Shown: piece after piece, positions 1 to 8,890 of the stretch | Layout of the letters: each line of letters starts with the position of its first letter | Position numbering within the stretch: position 1 is the first letter of the stretch | Origin: Flavobacterium sp. ENC | Lineage (GTDB): Bacteria; Bacteroidota; Bacteroidia; Flavobacteriales; Flavobacteriaceae | Direction: 5' to 3' | Assembly (NCBI RefSeq): GCF_020991415.1 | Contig: NZ_JAJMOY010000009.1 | Coordinates: 1 to 64,000 of the forward strand | Length of the DNA stretch: 64,000 nucleotides | Position numbers and translations under genes: made by a program | The notes under the pieces: generated by a model | Told to the model about the DNA's origin: nothing | Databases searched by the model: none | Seen by the model: only the letters and a program-made list of their open reading frames with translations

Positions 1-44
1 GGTTTGCAGAAAAGACACCTTTAAATTCGGTACTCTCATTGGTT

Positions 45-262
45 CTCGCAAAGGCGCAGAGGCGCTAAGTTTCTATTCTTACGGAATATCTCTTTTGAAA
101 ATCACTGCCTGGGCCTGATGGAAATGGAAATCCTTTTTGGCTTTGGGTTTTCTCGCACATTCGTTAGCTCACGCAAAGACACAGAGGCGCAAAGTTTCTC
201 ATCTTACGGAATATCTCTTTTGAAAATCACTGCCTAGCCCCGATGGAAGTGGAAATCCTTTT
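45..262. repeat. Degenerate direct duplication of about 93 bp
   Basis: Two copies, about 45-137 and 168-262, share the block TTACGGAATATCTCTTTTGA and the flanking text reading roughly cgcaaagRcRcagaggcgc. Both continue into the first half of the structured element described at 235-316. In the first copy that element breaks off after its 5' half near 137; in the second it is complete. Confidence 0.75.
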
Positions 263-316
263 GCTTTTTGCTGTCAAAAAAGCAAAAGACTGAAACGGAC
301 AGCGGGAAATAGCTCC
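235..316 (+). repeat. Dispersed structured element, copy A
   Basis: Conserved outer arms (TAGCCCCGAT at the left, CGGACAGCGGGAAATAGCTCC-like text at the right) enclose a variable apical hairpin (gctttttg/caaaaaagc). The outer CCCG can pair with CGGG, and the inner CC with GG. Related copies lie at 37476-37563 and 63879-63954, both in the opposite orientation. It may belong to the Rfam Flavo-1 family, but that is from memory and a covariance-model search is needed. Confidence 0.6.
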
Positions 317-416
317 TTATTAAATTCCAAATTTTTAAATTCCAAATTCCAAAAGCTTCGGCTATGCTTAGCTGGACAGGATAATTATTGTATACGTATA
401 TATAATGTACAAAAAC

Positions 417-448
417 AAACCCGAAAGGTTTTGGAAAACTGTCGGGTT
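417..448. repeat. Small palindrome, AAACCCGA...TCGGGTT family
   Basis: Imperfect inverted repeat in which AAACCCGAAAGGTTTT is followed by AAAACTGTCGGGTT. The same hairpin type recurs at 34705-34737 and 34962-34994 downstream of the GH3 gene, so this is a dispersed repeat rather than a terminator of a recognisable gene. Confidence 0.6.
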
Positions 449-837
449 ATAGAAATAAAATCAGTTCTTATATAGAAGAGTTATTTTTTATCGAGTATTT
501 TGCTTTTGACTCCCAATGATTCAACCGACCGGATTCGAATCCTCTTAGAAGAATTGTTTCTATAAATTAGTCTTTCCGTTTATAAAACCTTTTAATGATG
601 ATTTGCTATATGAAATAACAACAACGTTATAAAAATAAAAAAAACAATAGCCAAACAATAAAACAGAAAAACGCGAGGACAATTCAGCATTTTTCAATTT
701 AACCACATTTAGATCTCAATTCCAAAACACACAAACAAAGGAACACTTATTCCGAACAACCAATACCTGCAACTTCCTAAATCCTAACAACTACAATGTC
801 TTATATTGCCAGACCGGAAATGATTTGTTTTAAACAC

Positions 838-868
838 AGAAAGCCCTCTTTTAGAGGGCTTTCTTGTT
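838..868 (-). terminator. Intrinsic terminator after rpsT
   Basis: Nine-base-pair stem AAAGCCCTC/GAGGGCTTT with a four- to five-base loop, 23 bases beyond the rpsT stop codon on the minus strand. The T-run is weak on the minus side, so the efficiency is uncertain. Confidence 0.6.
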
Positions 869-890
869 GTATTTAGGAAACTGTAATTAA

Positions 891-1142
891 TTACAATTTA
901 GCAACATGTTTCGTTAATTTAGACTTCAGGTTAGAAGCTTTATTATCATGAATGATGTTCTTTTTAGCTAATTTATCAATCATAGAAATTACAGTTGATA
1001 ATTTTGAAGAAGCATCAGATTTTTCAGTAGCTAATCTTAATGCCTTGATAGCATTACGAGTAGTTTTATGTTGATATCTGTTAAGAACTCTTCTTTTTTC
1101 GTTACTTCTAATTCTTTTTAAAGCTGACTTATGATTTGCCAT
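891..1142 (-). CDS. rpsT: 30S ribosomal protein S20
   Basis: Small 83-residue, very basic protein that binds 16S rRNA in the small ribosomal subunit. The start MANHKSALKRIRSNEKR and the alternating Lys/Arg-rich helices are typical of S20, and the length fits bacterial family members (about 83-90). The ATG is preceded by an A/T-rich leader without a Shine-Dalgarno sequence, as is usual in this phylum. The gene stands alone, downstream of two tRNA-Glu genes on the same strand, and is followed by a hairpin near 838-868. Confidence 0.97.
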   Translation of the reverse strand: MANHKSALKRIRSNEKRRVLNRYQHKTTRNAIKALRLATEKSDASSKLSTVISMIDKLAKKNIIHDNKASNLKSKLTKHVAKL

Positions 1143-1293
1143 TTTATTATTTTTTTACCTTTTTTATAATTCTTTTTTTCGTAGTGCTCACAGGAACAGA
1201 TTTCTGTTACCAGTACCAAATCTTGTAGTTCCAATCCTTAGATGAATAAAACTAATCTTCTAAGTTTTCTTCAATTTATTCAATTGATTTTTG

Positions 1294-1365
1294 TAGCCCG
1301 TAGCGGAATCGAACCGCTCTTACATGGATGAAAACCATGCGTCCTAACCGATAGACGAACGGGCC
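1294..1365 (-). tRNA. tRNA-Glu (anticodon UUC)
   Basis: On the minus strand the 72-base sequence folds as a full cloverleaf. The acceptor stem GGCCCGT pairs with ACGGGCT (with one G-U pair), the anticodon stem is CATGG/CCATG, the loop TTTTCAT gives anticodon TTC, and the T-arm carries GGTTCGATTCC. The discriminator is A. CCA is not encoded. Confidence 0.95.
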
Positions 1366-1408
1366 ATTTTGACATCAAGTTTAACAACTTAATCAGCAGT
1401 AAAAGTAG

Positions 1409-1480
1409 TAGCCCGTAGCGGAATCGAACCGCTCTTACATGGATGAAAACCATGCGTCCTAACCGATAGACGAACGGGCC
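1409..1480 (-). tRNA. tRNA-Glu (anticodon UUC), second identical copy
   Basis: Base-for-base the same 72-nucleotide cloverleaf as the gene at 1294-1365, 43 bases away in the same orientation. The two were probably made by tandem duplication and are likely cotranscribed, since this copy lies upstream of the other. Confidence 0.95.
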
Positions 1481-1557
1481 TGCTTCTCTAATGCGGATGC
1501 AAAGATACATCTATTTTTAAGATGCACAATACCTGAAGCAAAAATTTTTATTTTTTT

Positions 1558-3036
1558 TTAATATGCCTTCGCAAAAAGCACTCTTTTAGATGAAGGATTC
1601 CCTGTAAATACACAGACTCCCGCCTCTTCCAAAGCATCTAAAGGAATACAACGAATTGTTGCTTTTGTCAGGTCTTTTATTTTCTCTTCAGTGGCAGCCG
1701 TTCCATCCCAATGAGCCGATACAAATCCACCTTTTCCATCCAAAACTTCCTTAAACTCCTCAAAACTATTTACTTCCGTTATATGAGTATTACGATAGTC
1801 CAATGCTTTATTAAATAAGTCGTTTTGAATCTGCTCTAACAAGTCATTTATATAATTTACGATTTCATTAGCCGAAACAACCTCTTTTGTCAGGGTATCA
1901 CGTCTTGCAACTTCAAAAGTGCCATTTTCTAAATCTTTTGGCCCTACGGCAATTCTAACAGGAACTCCTTTTAGTTCCCATTCAGCAAACTTGAATCCTG
2001 GCTTCTGAGTTGTTCTGTTATCATATTTAACCGAAATTTTCAATTTCTTCAGCTTAGCTGTCAATTCATTAACTGCAGTGGTAATTTGCTCCAACTGCTC
2101 ATCTGTTTTATGAATTGGCACAATAACAACCTGTATTGGAGCCAAATTTGGAGGCAAAACCAATCCCTGGTCATCAGAGTGTGTCATAACCAAAGCCCCC
2201 ATCAGACGAGTAGAAACTCCCCATGACGTACCCCAAACGTGTTCCTGCTTCCCTTCTGCGTTAGCAAACTTCACATCAAATGCTTTCGCAAAATTCTGTC
2301 CAAGAAAATGTGATGTACCAGCCTGCAATGCTTTTCCATCCTGCATCAGCGCTTCAATACAATATGTTTCATCGGCACCGGCAAAACGTTCTGTTTCTGT
2401 TTTTATACCTTTAACAACAGGAATTGCCATAAAATTCTCGGCAAAATCAGCATAAACATTCATCATTTTTTCAGATTCTTCAATCGCTTCTGCTTTTGTA
2501 GCATGTGCTGTATGTCCTTCCTGCCATAAAAATTCAGCCGTTCTCAAAAACAAACGTGTACGCATTTCCCAACGGACCACATTTGCCCACTGATTAATTA
2601 ATAAAGGTAAATCTCTATAAGATTGCACCCATCCTTTATAAGTAGACCAGATAATTGCCTCACTTGTTGGACGAACAATAAGCTCTTCCTCCAGTTTTGC
2701 ATTTGGATCAACCATTAGCTTTCCAGGTTTATCGGGATCATTTTTTAATCTGTAATGCGTAACAATAGCACATTCCTTTGCAAATCCTTCTGCATTTTTT
2801 TCTTCCGCCTCAAACATGCTTTTGGGCACAAATAAAGGAAAATACGCGTTCTGATGTCCGGTCTCTTTAAACATTCTGTCTAACTCAGCCTGCATTTTTT
2901 CCCAAATAGCATATCCGTACGGTTTAATAACCATACATCCTCTAACTCCTGAATTTTCAGCTAGATCTGCTTTGACAACCAGCTCGTTATACCACTTTGA
3001 ATAATCTTCTGATCTTGTAGTGAGGTTCTTACTCAT
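1558..3036 (-). CDS. proS: Prolyl-tRNA synthetase (short, archaeal/eukaryotic-like form)
   Basis: Class II aminoacyl-tRNA synthetase that charges tRNA-Pro in the cytoplasm. At 492 residues it is the short form, without the large insertion editing domain of the E. coli-type enzyme. Visible class II blocks are RPTSEAIIW around residue 123, the motif 2 region [17 protein letters not shown], and the motif 3 region [20 protein letters not shown]. These are followed by an anticodon-binding domain (from about residue 300) and a C-terminal extension ending in KAY. The ATG start is clear. It lies upstream of the tRNA-Glu pair on the same strand and diverges from the lipoprotein gene at 3138. Confidence 0.97.
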   Translation of the reverse strand: MSKNLTTRSEDYSKWYNELVVKADLAENSGVRGCMVIKPYGYAIWEKMQAELDRMFKETGHQNAYFPLFVPKSMFEAEEKNAEGFAKECAIVTHYRLKNDPDKPGKLMVDPNAKLEEELIVRPTSEAIIWSTYKGWVQSYRDLPLLINQWANVVRWEMRTRLFLRTAEFLWQEGHTAHATKAEAIEESEKMMNVYADFAENFMAIPVVKGIKTETERFAGADETYCIEALMQDGKALQAGTSHFLGQNFAKAFDVKFANAEGKQEHVWGTSWGVSTRLMGALVMTHSDDQGLVLPPNLAPIQVVIVPIHKTDEQLEQITTAVNELTAKLKKLKISVKYDNRTTQKPGFKFAEWELKGVPVRIAVGPKDLENGTFEVARRDTLTKEVVSANEIVNYINDLLEQIQNDLFNKALDYRNTHITEVNSFEEFKEVLDGKGGFVSAHWDGTAATEEKIKDLTKATIRCIPLDALEEAGVCVFTGNPSSKRVLFAKAY

Positions 3037-3099
3037 ATTGAATAGTTTGGCACAAATTTTGTTTTAATAATTTTAACTAAATAGTTTGACAAAACTAAC

Positions 3100-3107
3100 T
3101 ATTTTTG
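3100..3107 (+). promoter_or_regulatory. Putative -7 box of the lipoprotein gene at 3138
   Basis: TATTTTTG matches the Bacteroidota -7 consensus TAnnTTTG and lies 30 bases before the ATG. The nearest upstream TTTG (3085-3088) is too close to serve as a standard -33 box, so only the -7 part is supported. Confidence 0.4.
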
Positions 3108-3137
3108 TAATGTGCAACAATAAAAAACACCACAGAT

Positions 3138-4166
3138 ATGAAAACTTCTATTTCTCTTCGCCAAAACTCAAGTCATTTTTACTTAATTGGATTATTGAGT
3201 TTTCTACTTGCATCGTGTGGTTCTTACCAGAATACATCTTATTATGACAATGATGGTGTTTATGGTAACACACGAAATACTTACGCACAAGCGACCACCT
3301 CAGAGACGAACAATCAATATAAGGACTACTTCAAATCATTACAGAACGACGATCAGCCTACTGAAATTTTTACAGATGTAGATAATTATGGTAATTATGC
3401 TGTAAACGATAGTACTGAAACTGCAACTGCTACAGCCTATCCTGCATGGGGAAGCAGCAACACTGAAGTAGCTATTAATTATTATCCTAGCAACTCATGG
3501 TCATGGGGAATTTCTGCCGGATGGGGAGGATATCCTTATTACGGATGGGGTTACCCTGGCTACGGATGGGGCGGTTATCCGGGATACGCATGGGGAGGAT
3601 ATCCTTATTACGGATACGGATACGGATGGGGCTACCCTGGTTACGGATGGGGCGGTTATCCAGGATATTGGGGAAGACCTTCCTACCGATATAATAATTA
3701 TGCCTATAATTATGGAAGAAGAGGTTCTGCTTCTTATTACGGCGGTAGAGATTACTCCTCAAACAGAAATTACACTAACAGAAGCTACAGTAATAGAAAT
3801 TATACCAATAGAAACTTCACCAACAGAAGTTATACTAACAACAGAAATAGCTATACTACTAACAGACGCGAATATACAGACTTCAGAAGAAGTTCTTCTG
3901 CAAATGGCAGAACAACAACAAATCCAACTTTTACAAACAGAAGCTACACGCAAGGACAAAATAACAGCTATGATTATTCTAACAGAAGATCAAGCGGTAC
4001 AACAACCCGAAACTACAATAACACGACAAACAGCAGCCCAACAAGAAGTTACTCTCCTAGCCCATCACGTTCTATGAATAGTGGCGGAGGAAGCATGAGA
4101 TCATCCGGCGGTGGCGGTGGCGGCGGTGGAAGATCGTACAGTGGTGGCGGTGGCGGAAGAAGATAA
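3138..4166 (+). CDS. Low-complexity Gly/Tyr/Trp-rich lipoprotein
   Basis: Predicted lipoprotein of 342 residues with a signal peptide and lipobox LLASC (Cys near residue 27). After a spacer the chain becomes highly repetitive. About residues 118-180 are built from GYPGYGW/GWGGYPYY-type units. About 185-300 are rich in Tyr, Asn, Arg and Ser with repeated NRSYTNRN-like hexamers. The C-terminus is a poly-Gly run with Ser and Arg. I do not recognise an enzyme domain. Such compositions occur in surface-adhesive or self-associating proteins, but no function can be assigned. The gene has its own -7 promoter box and is followed at 47 bases by the FadL-family gene. Confidence 0.85.
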   Translation: MKTSISLRQNSSHFYLIGLLSFLLASCGSYQNTSYYDNDGVYGNTRNTYAQATTSETNNQYKDYFKSLQNDDQPTEIFTDVDNYGNYAVNDSTETATATAYPAWGSSNTEVAINYYPSNSWSWGISAGWGGYPYYGWGYPGYGWGGYPGYAWGGYPYYGYGYGWGYPGYGWGGYPGYWGRPSYRYNNYAYNYGRRGSASYYGGRDYSSNRNYTNRSYSNRNYTNRNFTNRSYTNNRNSYTTNRREYTDFRRSSSANGRTTTNPTFTNRSYTQGQNNSYDYSNRRSSGTTTRNYNNTTNSSPTRSYSPSPSRSMNSGGGSMRSSGGGGGGGGRSYSGGGGGRR

Positions 4167-4213
4167 CTTCCTGTTCGTTACACCTAATACAATCATCTAA
4201 AAATTTGAATCCA

Positions 4214-5737
4214 ATGAAGAAAATAGTATTCCTATTAATAGCGGGACTATCTTTTAGCGTCTCACATTCACAAGAAGTTTCAGACGCCGTTCGTTATGCA
4301 CAAGACAATCTTACCGGAACTGCCCGGTTCAGAGCCATGGGCGGAGCCTTTGGAGCAGTGGGCGGCGACCTTTCTTCCTTAAGTGTAAACCCTGCAGGAT
4401 CGGCCATATTTGCCAATAATCAGACCGGAATAACGTTAAGCAATCAGAGTATTAAAAACAACTCCAACTATTTTGGCACAAATACCAGTGACGACAAAAA
4501 TTCTTTTCTCCTGAATCAGGCTGGCGGCGTTTTTGTCTTTCATGACCGAAACCCAAACAGCAACTGGAAAAAAATTGCTATTGGAGCTACTTATGAGAAT
4601 ACTAACAATTTTGACAATAATACTGTTTCGGTAGGAACTAATCCTGTCAATTCTATTGATCAGTACTTTTTAGCTTATGCTAATGGAGATCCTCTAAAAA
4701 ACAATGGAGTTAGATTGGGGGACATAAAAAACATATCATATACTAATAAAACATATAAACAGCAACAAGCTTTTTTTGGCGCTGAAGGCTATGTAATAAA
4801 CCCCGTTACTAGCGATAACAATAATACAAAATACACAACTAACGTTCCTACCGGAGGCAATTACTACCAGGAAAACGAAGTTTACGAAACAGGCTACAAT
4901 AGTAAAGTAAGTTTCAATATTGCAACATCCTACAAAGACCGTCTCTATTTAGGAGCCAATTTAAATGTACATGTAACAGACTACAGAAGAACTAGTACTT
5001 TTTATGAGGATAATGACAAACCATTAGTTGCAGGTGAAACCATATCAAGTTTACGTTTCAACAATGACCAATATACGTATGGTAATGGGTTTTCTTTTCA
5101 ACTTGGGGCTATCGCGAAGGTTACGGAATCTTTTCGTCTTGGTTTAGCTTATGAATCCAATACCTGGTACGAACTGTATGATGAAATTTCACAAAGTCTT
5201 TACACTACACGTCAGGCTGCAGGAGGCCAGCCTATAGACAAAGCTGTTAATCCGAATGTTGTTAATGTTTATGACCCTTACACTTTACAAACTCCCGGCA
5301 AAACAACTTTTAGTGCTGCTTATGTATTTGGAAAATCCGGTTTAATCAGTGTTGATTATGCTATTAAAGATTACGGAAATACAAAATACAAACCAACAAG
5401 CGACGAAGGCTTCAAAGGCCTGAACAACCAGATAAGTGACGAGTTAACTTCTACTGGAGAATTACGGGTTGGTGCAGAATATAAAATCAAACAATTAAGT
5501 TTACGCGGTGGTTATCGTTTTGAAGGAAGCCCTTATAGAGACGGAACAACAATTGGCGATTTAACAAGTTATTCGGGTGGTTTAGGCTATAACTTTGGTA
5601 CTACCAAAGTAGATTTGGCTTACTCCTACTTCGAAAGAAAATCAAATCAAGGTTTCTTTGCGCAAGGACTTACTAATGGTGCAAACATCTCATCGAAGCT
5701 GAACAATGTTTCCCTGACTTTATTATTTGAATTGTAA
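4214..5737 (+). CDS. Outer-membrane beta-barrel protein, OmpP1/FadL family
   Basis: Predicted 507-residue outer-membrane transporter for hydrophobic compounds, by family resemblance. It has a signal peptide (MKKIVFLLIAGLSFSVSHSQ), then the FadL-type opening with AMGGAFGAVGGDLSSLSVNPAG near residues 35-55, where the hatch region is expected. Many alternating beta-strands follow, ending in an aromatic/hydrophobic C-terminal strand (SLTLLFEL). I chose the ATG at 4214, which gives a clean signal peptide, rather than the in-frame TTG nine bases upstream. It follows the repetitive lipoprotein at a short distance and may be cotranscribed with it. The substrate is unknown. Confidence 0.85.
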   Translation: MKKIVFLLIAGLSFSVSHSQEVSDAVRYAQDNLTGTARFRAMGGAFGAVGGDLSSLSVNPAGSAIFANNQTGITLSNQSIKNNSNYFGTNTSDDKNSFLLNQAGGVFVFHDRNPNSNWKKIAIGATYENTNNFDNNTVSVGTNPVNSIDQYFLAYANGDPLKNNGVRLGDIKNISYTNKTYKQQQAFFGAEGYVINPVTSDNNNTKYTTNVPTGGNYYQENEVYETGYNSKVSFNIATSYKDRLYLGANLNVHVTDYRRTSTFYEDNDKPLVAGETISSLRFNNDQYTYGNGFSFQLGAIAKVTESFRLGLAYESNTWYELYDEISQSLYTTRQAAGGQPIDKAVNPNVVNVYDPYTLQTPGKTTFSAAYVFGKSGLISVDYAIKDYGNTKYKPTSDEGFKGLNNQISDELTSTGELRVGAEYKIKQLSLRGGYRFEGSPYRDGTTIGDLTSYSGGLGYNFGTTKVDLAYSYFERKSNQGFFAQGLTNGANISSKLNNVSLTLLFEL

Positions 5738-5760
5738 TTAAAGATAAATAGAATGAATGA

Positions 5761-5799
5761 AAATCCGTTAAGTATTTTGCTTGGCGGATTTTTTTTATC
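5761..5799 (+). terminator. Intrinsic terminator after the FadL-family gene
   Basis: AAATCCGTTAAG pairs with CTTGGCGGATTT (twelve pairs including two G-U) and is followed by a T-run, 24 bases after the stop codon. Confidence 0.8.
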
Positions 5800-5939
5800 G
5801 CTAATAAAATGACATCGCTTAGCTGACTTATTTTCCGTCAGAAAAAAAACACGTTGGATAACAGCTCTAAAAGCTATCGAAAGCTTCATAAAAAACAGCT
5901 AAAAGAAAGGGAAACAGGCGGTGTTTGAATAAAAAAGTG

Positions 5940-5947
5940 TAATTTTG
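5940..5947 (+). promoter_or_regulatory. Putative -7 box of rimO
   Basis: TAATTTTG matches TAnnTTTG, 20 bases before the rimO ATG. A TTTG at 5924-5927 is too near for a standard -33 element. Confidence 0.4.
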
Positions 5948-5966
5948 CACTCCAATTTATAAAAGT

Positions 5967-7280
5967 ATGAGAACCAAGTCTTTAAAAAAGAACAAAATTA
6001 ACGTAATCACTCTTGGGTGTTCGAAGAATGTATATGACAGTGAAGTCCTGATGGGGCAGCTTCGTGCAAGCGGAAAAGATGTTGAACATGAAGCGCCTGC
6101 AGAACGAGAAGGAAACATCATTGTAATTAACACCTGTGGTTTTATTGATAATGCCAAAGCAGAATCGGTAAACATGATTTTGGAATATGCTGACAAAAAA
6201 GACAAAGGACTTGTTGATAAAGTATTTGTAACCGGGTGTTTATCGGAGCGTTACAGACCAGATTTAGAAAAAGAAATCCCGAATGTTGATCAATATTTCG
6301 GTACCACCGAACTGCCTCAGTTATTGAAAGCACTAGGAGCCGATTATAAACATGAATTATTAGGAGAACGTTTAACTACCACTCCTAAGAACTACGCTTA
6401 CTTAAAAATTGCCGAAGGCTGCGACAGACCCTGCAGTTTTTGCGCCATTCCTCTTATGCGCGGTAAACACGTTTCACAAACAATTGAAAAATTAGTTAAA
6501 GAAGCAGAAGGTCTGGCTAAAAACGGTGTTAAAGAACTTATTCTGATTGCTCAGGATTTAACATATTATGGTCTTGACATTTATAAAAAGAGAAATCTTG
6601 GTGAACTTCTGGAAGCTTTAGTAAAAGTTGAAGGTATTGAGTGGATCCGTCTGCATTATGCTTTCCCTACCGGCTTCCCGATGGATGTTTTGGAAATTAT
6701 GAAACGTGAACCTAAAATTTGCAACTATATTGATATTCCATTGCAACACATTTCGGATTCTATATTAAAGTCTATGCGTCGTGGAACTACACAGGCTAAA
6801 ACGACTCAATTATTAAAAGAATTCCGTGCTGCTGTTCCCGGAATGGCAATCAGAACGACTTTAATTGTTGGATATCCGGGTGAAACTCAGGAAGATTTTG
6901 AAATCCTGAAAGATTTTGTTCAGGAAATGAAATTTGACAGAATGGGATGTTTTGCTTATTCACACGAAGAAAATACACATGCTTACTTACTTGAAGATGA
7001 TGTTCCGGACGATGTAAAACAAGCCAGAGCTAACGAAATTATGGAATTACAATCTCAAATTTCATGGGATTTAAACCAGGAAAAAGTCGGGCAGGTATTT
7101 AAATGTATTATTGACCGAAAAGAGGGTGCCCATTTTGTAGGCCGAACTGAGTTTGACAGCCCCGATGTTGATAACGAAGTATTAATTGACGCTTCTAAAC
7201 ATTACGTAAAAACAGGAGATTTTGTTAATATCAAGATAATTGAAGCAACAGAATTTGATTTATACGGAGAACCTGCTTAA
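5967..7280 (+). CDS. rimO: Ribosomal protein S12 methylthiotransferase RimO
   Basis: Radical SAM enzyme of 437 residues that adds a methylthio group to the conserved aspartate of ribosomal protein S12. Domains in order: the N-terminal methylthiotransferase domain with cluster cysteines in LGCSKNVYDSE, INTCGF and TGCLSER; the radical SAM core with CX3CX2C at Cys152, Cys156 and Cys159 (EGCDRPCSFC); and a C-terminal TRAM domain from about residue 370. The length fits RimO, and LGCSKN with DSE favours RimO over MiaB. It has its own -7 box and is followed after 41 bases by a small secreted protein gene on the same strand. Confidence 0.95.
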   Translation: MRTKSLKKNKINVITLGCSKNVYDSEVLMGQLRASGKDVEHEAPAEREGNIIVINTCGFIDNAKAESVNMILEYADKKDKGLVDKVFVTGCLSERYRPDLEKEIPNVDQYFGTTELPQLLKALGADYKHELLGERLTTTPKNYAYLKIAEGCDRPCSFCAIPLMRGKHVSQTIEKLVKEAEGLAKNGVKELILIAQDLTYYGLDIYKKRNLGELLEALVKVEGIEWIRLHYAFPTGFPMDVLEIMKREPKICNYIDIPLQHISDSILKSMRRGTTQAKTTQLLKEFRAAVPGMAIRTTLIVGYPGETQEDFEILKDFVQEMKFDRMGCFAYSHEENTHAYLLEDDVPDDVKQARANEIMELQSQISWDLNQEKVGQVFKCIIDRKEGAHFVGRTEFDSPDVDNEVLIDASKHYVKTGDFVNIKIIEATEFDLYGEPA

Positions 7281-7321
7281 ATTTACAATAGATATTTGCT
7301 AACTTTTGATAAAACAATCTT

Positions 7322-7888
7322 ATGAAACCTATTCAATCTTTATTTCTTTTGGTTTTCACGTTATTAAGCATTACTTCTGTTTCTGCTCAATACGGAAATG
7401 GATATAATAACGGCTACGGTGGAGGTGGTTATGGCGGAGGCGGTTACGGAAGAGGCGGCGGAATGGGAATGGACAGAAGTATGACACAGGCAGGACCTCA
7501 AAGTCAGAGTAAGCCCAAAGAAATCCCGGCCGAAGAAACTGCGGCTAAGTTCGTAGAGCAAATGAAACCAGTTGTAAATCTTGATGAACTTCAGGCTATT
7601 GCCATCACGAATGTTTTTGCTGACAGTATGAGGGAACAAGGTATCCTGTTAAAAAACGAAAGCAGTAGTCAGGATGTGAAAATGGAGCAATTGAAAGCTT
7701 TACAAGAAAGCACTACAAAGAAAATAACTGCTTTTCTTAATCCGGACCAGATAGAAAAATACACCAGTTTTATGGCTAACTTCAAAGAAATCAAAAAGTC
7801 AAAGTCAAAAAAGAAAAAAGACACTAAAGAAAACAAGGAAAATAAAGAAATAAAAGAAGACACAGAAACAGGAAAAGTTCAAGAATAA
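7322..7888 (+). CDS. Small secreted Gly/Tyr-rich protein of unknown function
   Basis: A 188-residue protein with an N-terminal signal peptide ending at SVSAQ. A short segment of GYGGGGYGGG repeats (residues 22-48) leads to a helical middle with an evenly spaced Met/Leu pattern (MKPVVNLDELQ to FLNPDQIEKY). The tail is extremely Lys/Glu-rich (about 158-182, KKSKSKKKKDTKENKENKE). The helical part loosely recalls periplasmic Spy/CpxP-type proteins, but I cannot see a diagnostic motif, so the function is unassigned. It lies between rimO and the amidase gene with short gaps, probably in one transcription unit. Confidence 0.8.
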   Translation: MKPIQSLFLLVFTLLSITSVSAQYGNGYNNGYGGGGYGGGGYGRGGGMGMDRSMTQAGPQSQSKPKEIPAEETAAKFVEQMKPVVNLDELQAIAITNVFADSMREQGILLKNESSSQDVKMEQLKALQESTTKKITAFLNPDQIEKYTSFMANFKEIKKSKSKKKKDTKENKENKEIKEDTETGKVQE

Positions 7889-7922
7889 TTATCTTAACTT
7901 AATTCCAATAATGTAATTAATT

Positions 7923-8828
7923 ATGATAAAAAAACATTTATACTATCTGCTTTTAGCGATTATTATTACTTCGTGCTCCACAAATCCCTATAAAAACACT
8001 GAAAAAGTTTACGATAAGCAACTTAAAACTTTAGAAAATCAAATTACCAGTAAAGAGGCCCAACCAATACCTTCGGTTAGTCCGGTAGTTATTGATACAA
8101 CATATGCACAACAGTTAGGGATTGTAAAAGATACTTTATCTAAAACAGGATCAACTATTTTATTGAATGGGATCAATACAGAATGGATCGGTACTGTTAA
8201 TTTCAATTTAAGAAAACCAAGTTTTATCATTATTCACCATACTGCACAAGATTCTGTTCAGCAAACAATCAATACTTTTACAAAAACGAAAACACAGGTG
8301 AGTGCTCATTATGTGATTTCTGAAAACGGAAAAGTAGTTCAGATGCTTAATGATTATCTTAGAGCATGGCACGCAGGAGCATCTACCTGGGGAAAGAATA
8401 CAGATCTTAACTCAAGTTCTATTGGTATTGAATTGGATAATAATGGTTTTAAACCTTTTACAGAAGCGCAAATCAGTAGTCTTGTGGCTCTTTTAACTAA
8501 ATTGAAAAAAGATTACAACATACCAACTCAAAATATACTTGGTCATGCGGATATTGCTCCGGGAAGAAAACAAGATCCGAGCGCTTTATTTCCGTGGAAA
8601 ACATTAGCCGAAAAAGGATTCGGAATCTGGCCGGATGAAATTCTGGAAGAAGCCCCTTTTGATTTTAAAATAGAGCAGGGTTTGCGCATTATTGGTTATA
8701 ATACCAAAAATCTGTCAGCAGCGATAATGGCTTTTAAGCTGCATTATATCCAAACTGATACTACCTCAACTTTAGACCGAAAAACAATAGATACTATCTA
8801 CTCTATTTACAAAAAACAACTGCAGTAG
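7923..8828 (+). CDS. N-acetylmuramoyl-L-alanine amidase, AmiD-like lipoprotein
   Basis: Predicted zinc amidase (Amidase_2 fold) of 301 residues that cleaves the MurNAc-L-Ala bond in peptidoglycan fragments. The signal peptide has lipobox ITSCS, so it is probably anchored in the outer membrane facing the periplasm. Zinc ligands are visible in FIIIHHTAQDS (around residue 100) and GHADIAPGRKQDP (around residue 210). WHAGAS and SIGIELDNNG are the usual intervening blocks. A C-terminal helical region resembles the peptidoglycan-binding tail of AmiD. Its start follows the small secreted protein by 34 bases, and an intrinsic terminator follows. Confidence 0.92.
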   Translation: MIKKHLYYLLLAIIITSCSTNPYKNTEKVYDKQLKTLENQITSKEAQPIPSVSPVVIDTTYAQQLGIVKDTLSKTGSTILLNGINTEWIGTVNFNLRKPSFIIIHHTAQDSVQQTINTFTKTKTQVSAHYVISENGKVVQMLNDYLRAWHAGASTWGKNTDLNSSSIGIELDNNGFKPFTEAQISSLVALLTKLKKDYNIPTQNILGHADIAPGRKQDPSALFPWKTLAEKGFGIWPDEILEEAPFDFKIEQGLRIIGYNTKNLSAAIMAFKLHYIQTDTTSTLDRKTIDTIYSIYKKQLQ

Positions 8829-8850
8829 TATTTTTTTACTTATATAAGAT

Positions 8851-8886
8851 ACCGCATTTCTATATTTAGGGGATGCGGTTTTTTTT
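8851..8886 (+). terminator. Intrinsic terminator after the amidase gene
   Basis: ACCGCAT pairs with ATGCGGT around a 15-base loop, followed by eight T residues. It ends the rimO-to-amidase run. Confidence 0.8.
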
Positions 8887-8890
8887 ATTG

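Larger units (their letters stand above)
1..890. other. Gene-free region with dispersed repeats
   Basis: I find no convincing gene here. The stretch holds a degenerate direct duplication (about 45-137 and 168-262), a structured element at 235-316 and a small palindrome at 417-448. The rest, up to the rpsT terminator near 840, is AT-rich spacer without a supported ORF. Confidence 0.7.

Noticed and set aside
1280-1510. A 76-codon ORF on the minus strand
   Set aside because: It runs through both tRNA-Glu genes and their repeats; the repeated peptide text is a by-product of the duplicate tRNAs.
3487-4077. Overlapping ORFs in the Gly/Tyr-rich lipoprotein gene
   Set aside because: They are frame shadows of low-complexity repeats; only the frame with the lipobox signal peptide is coherent.
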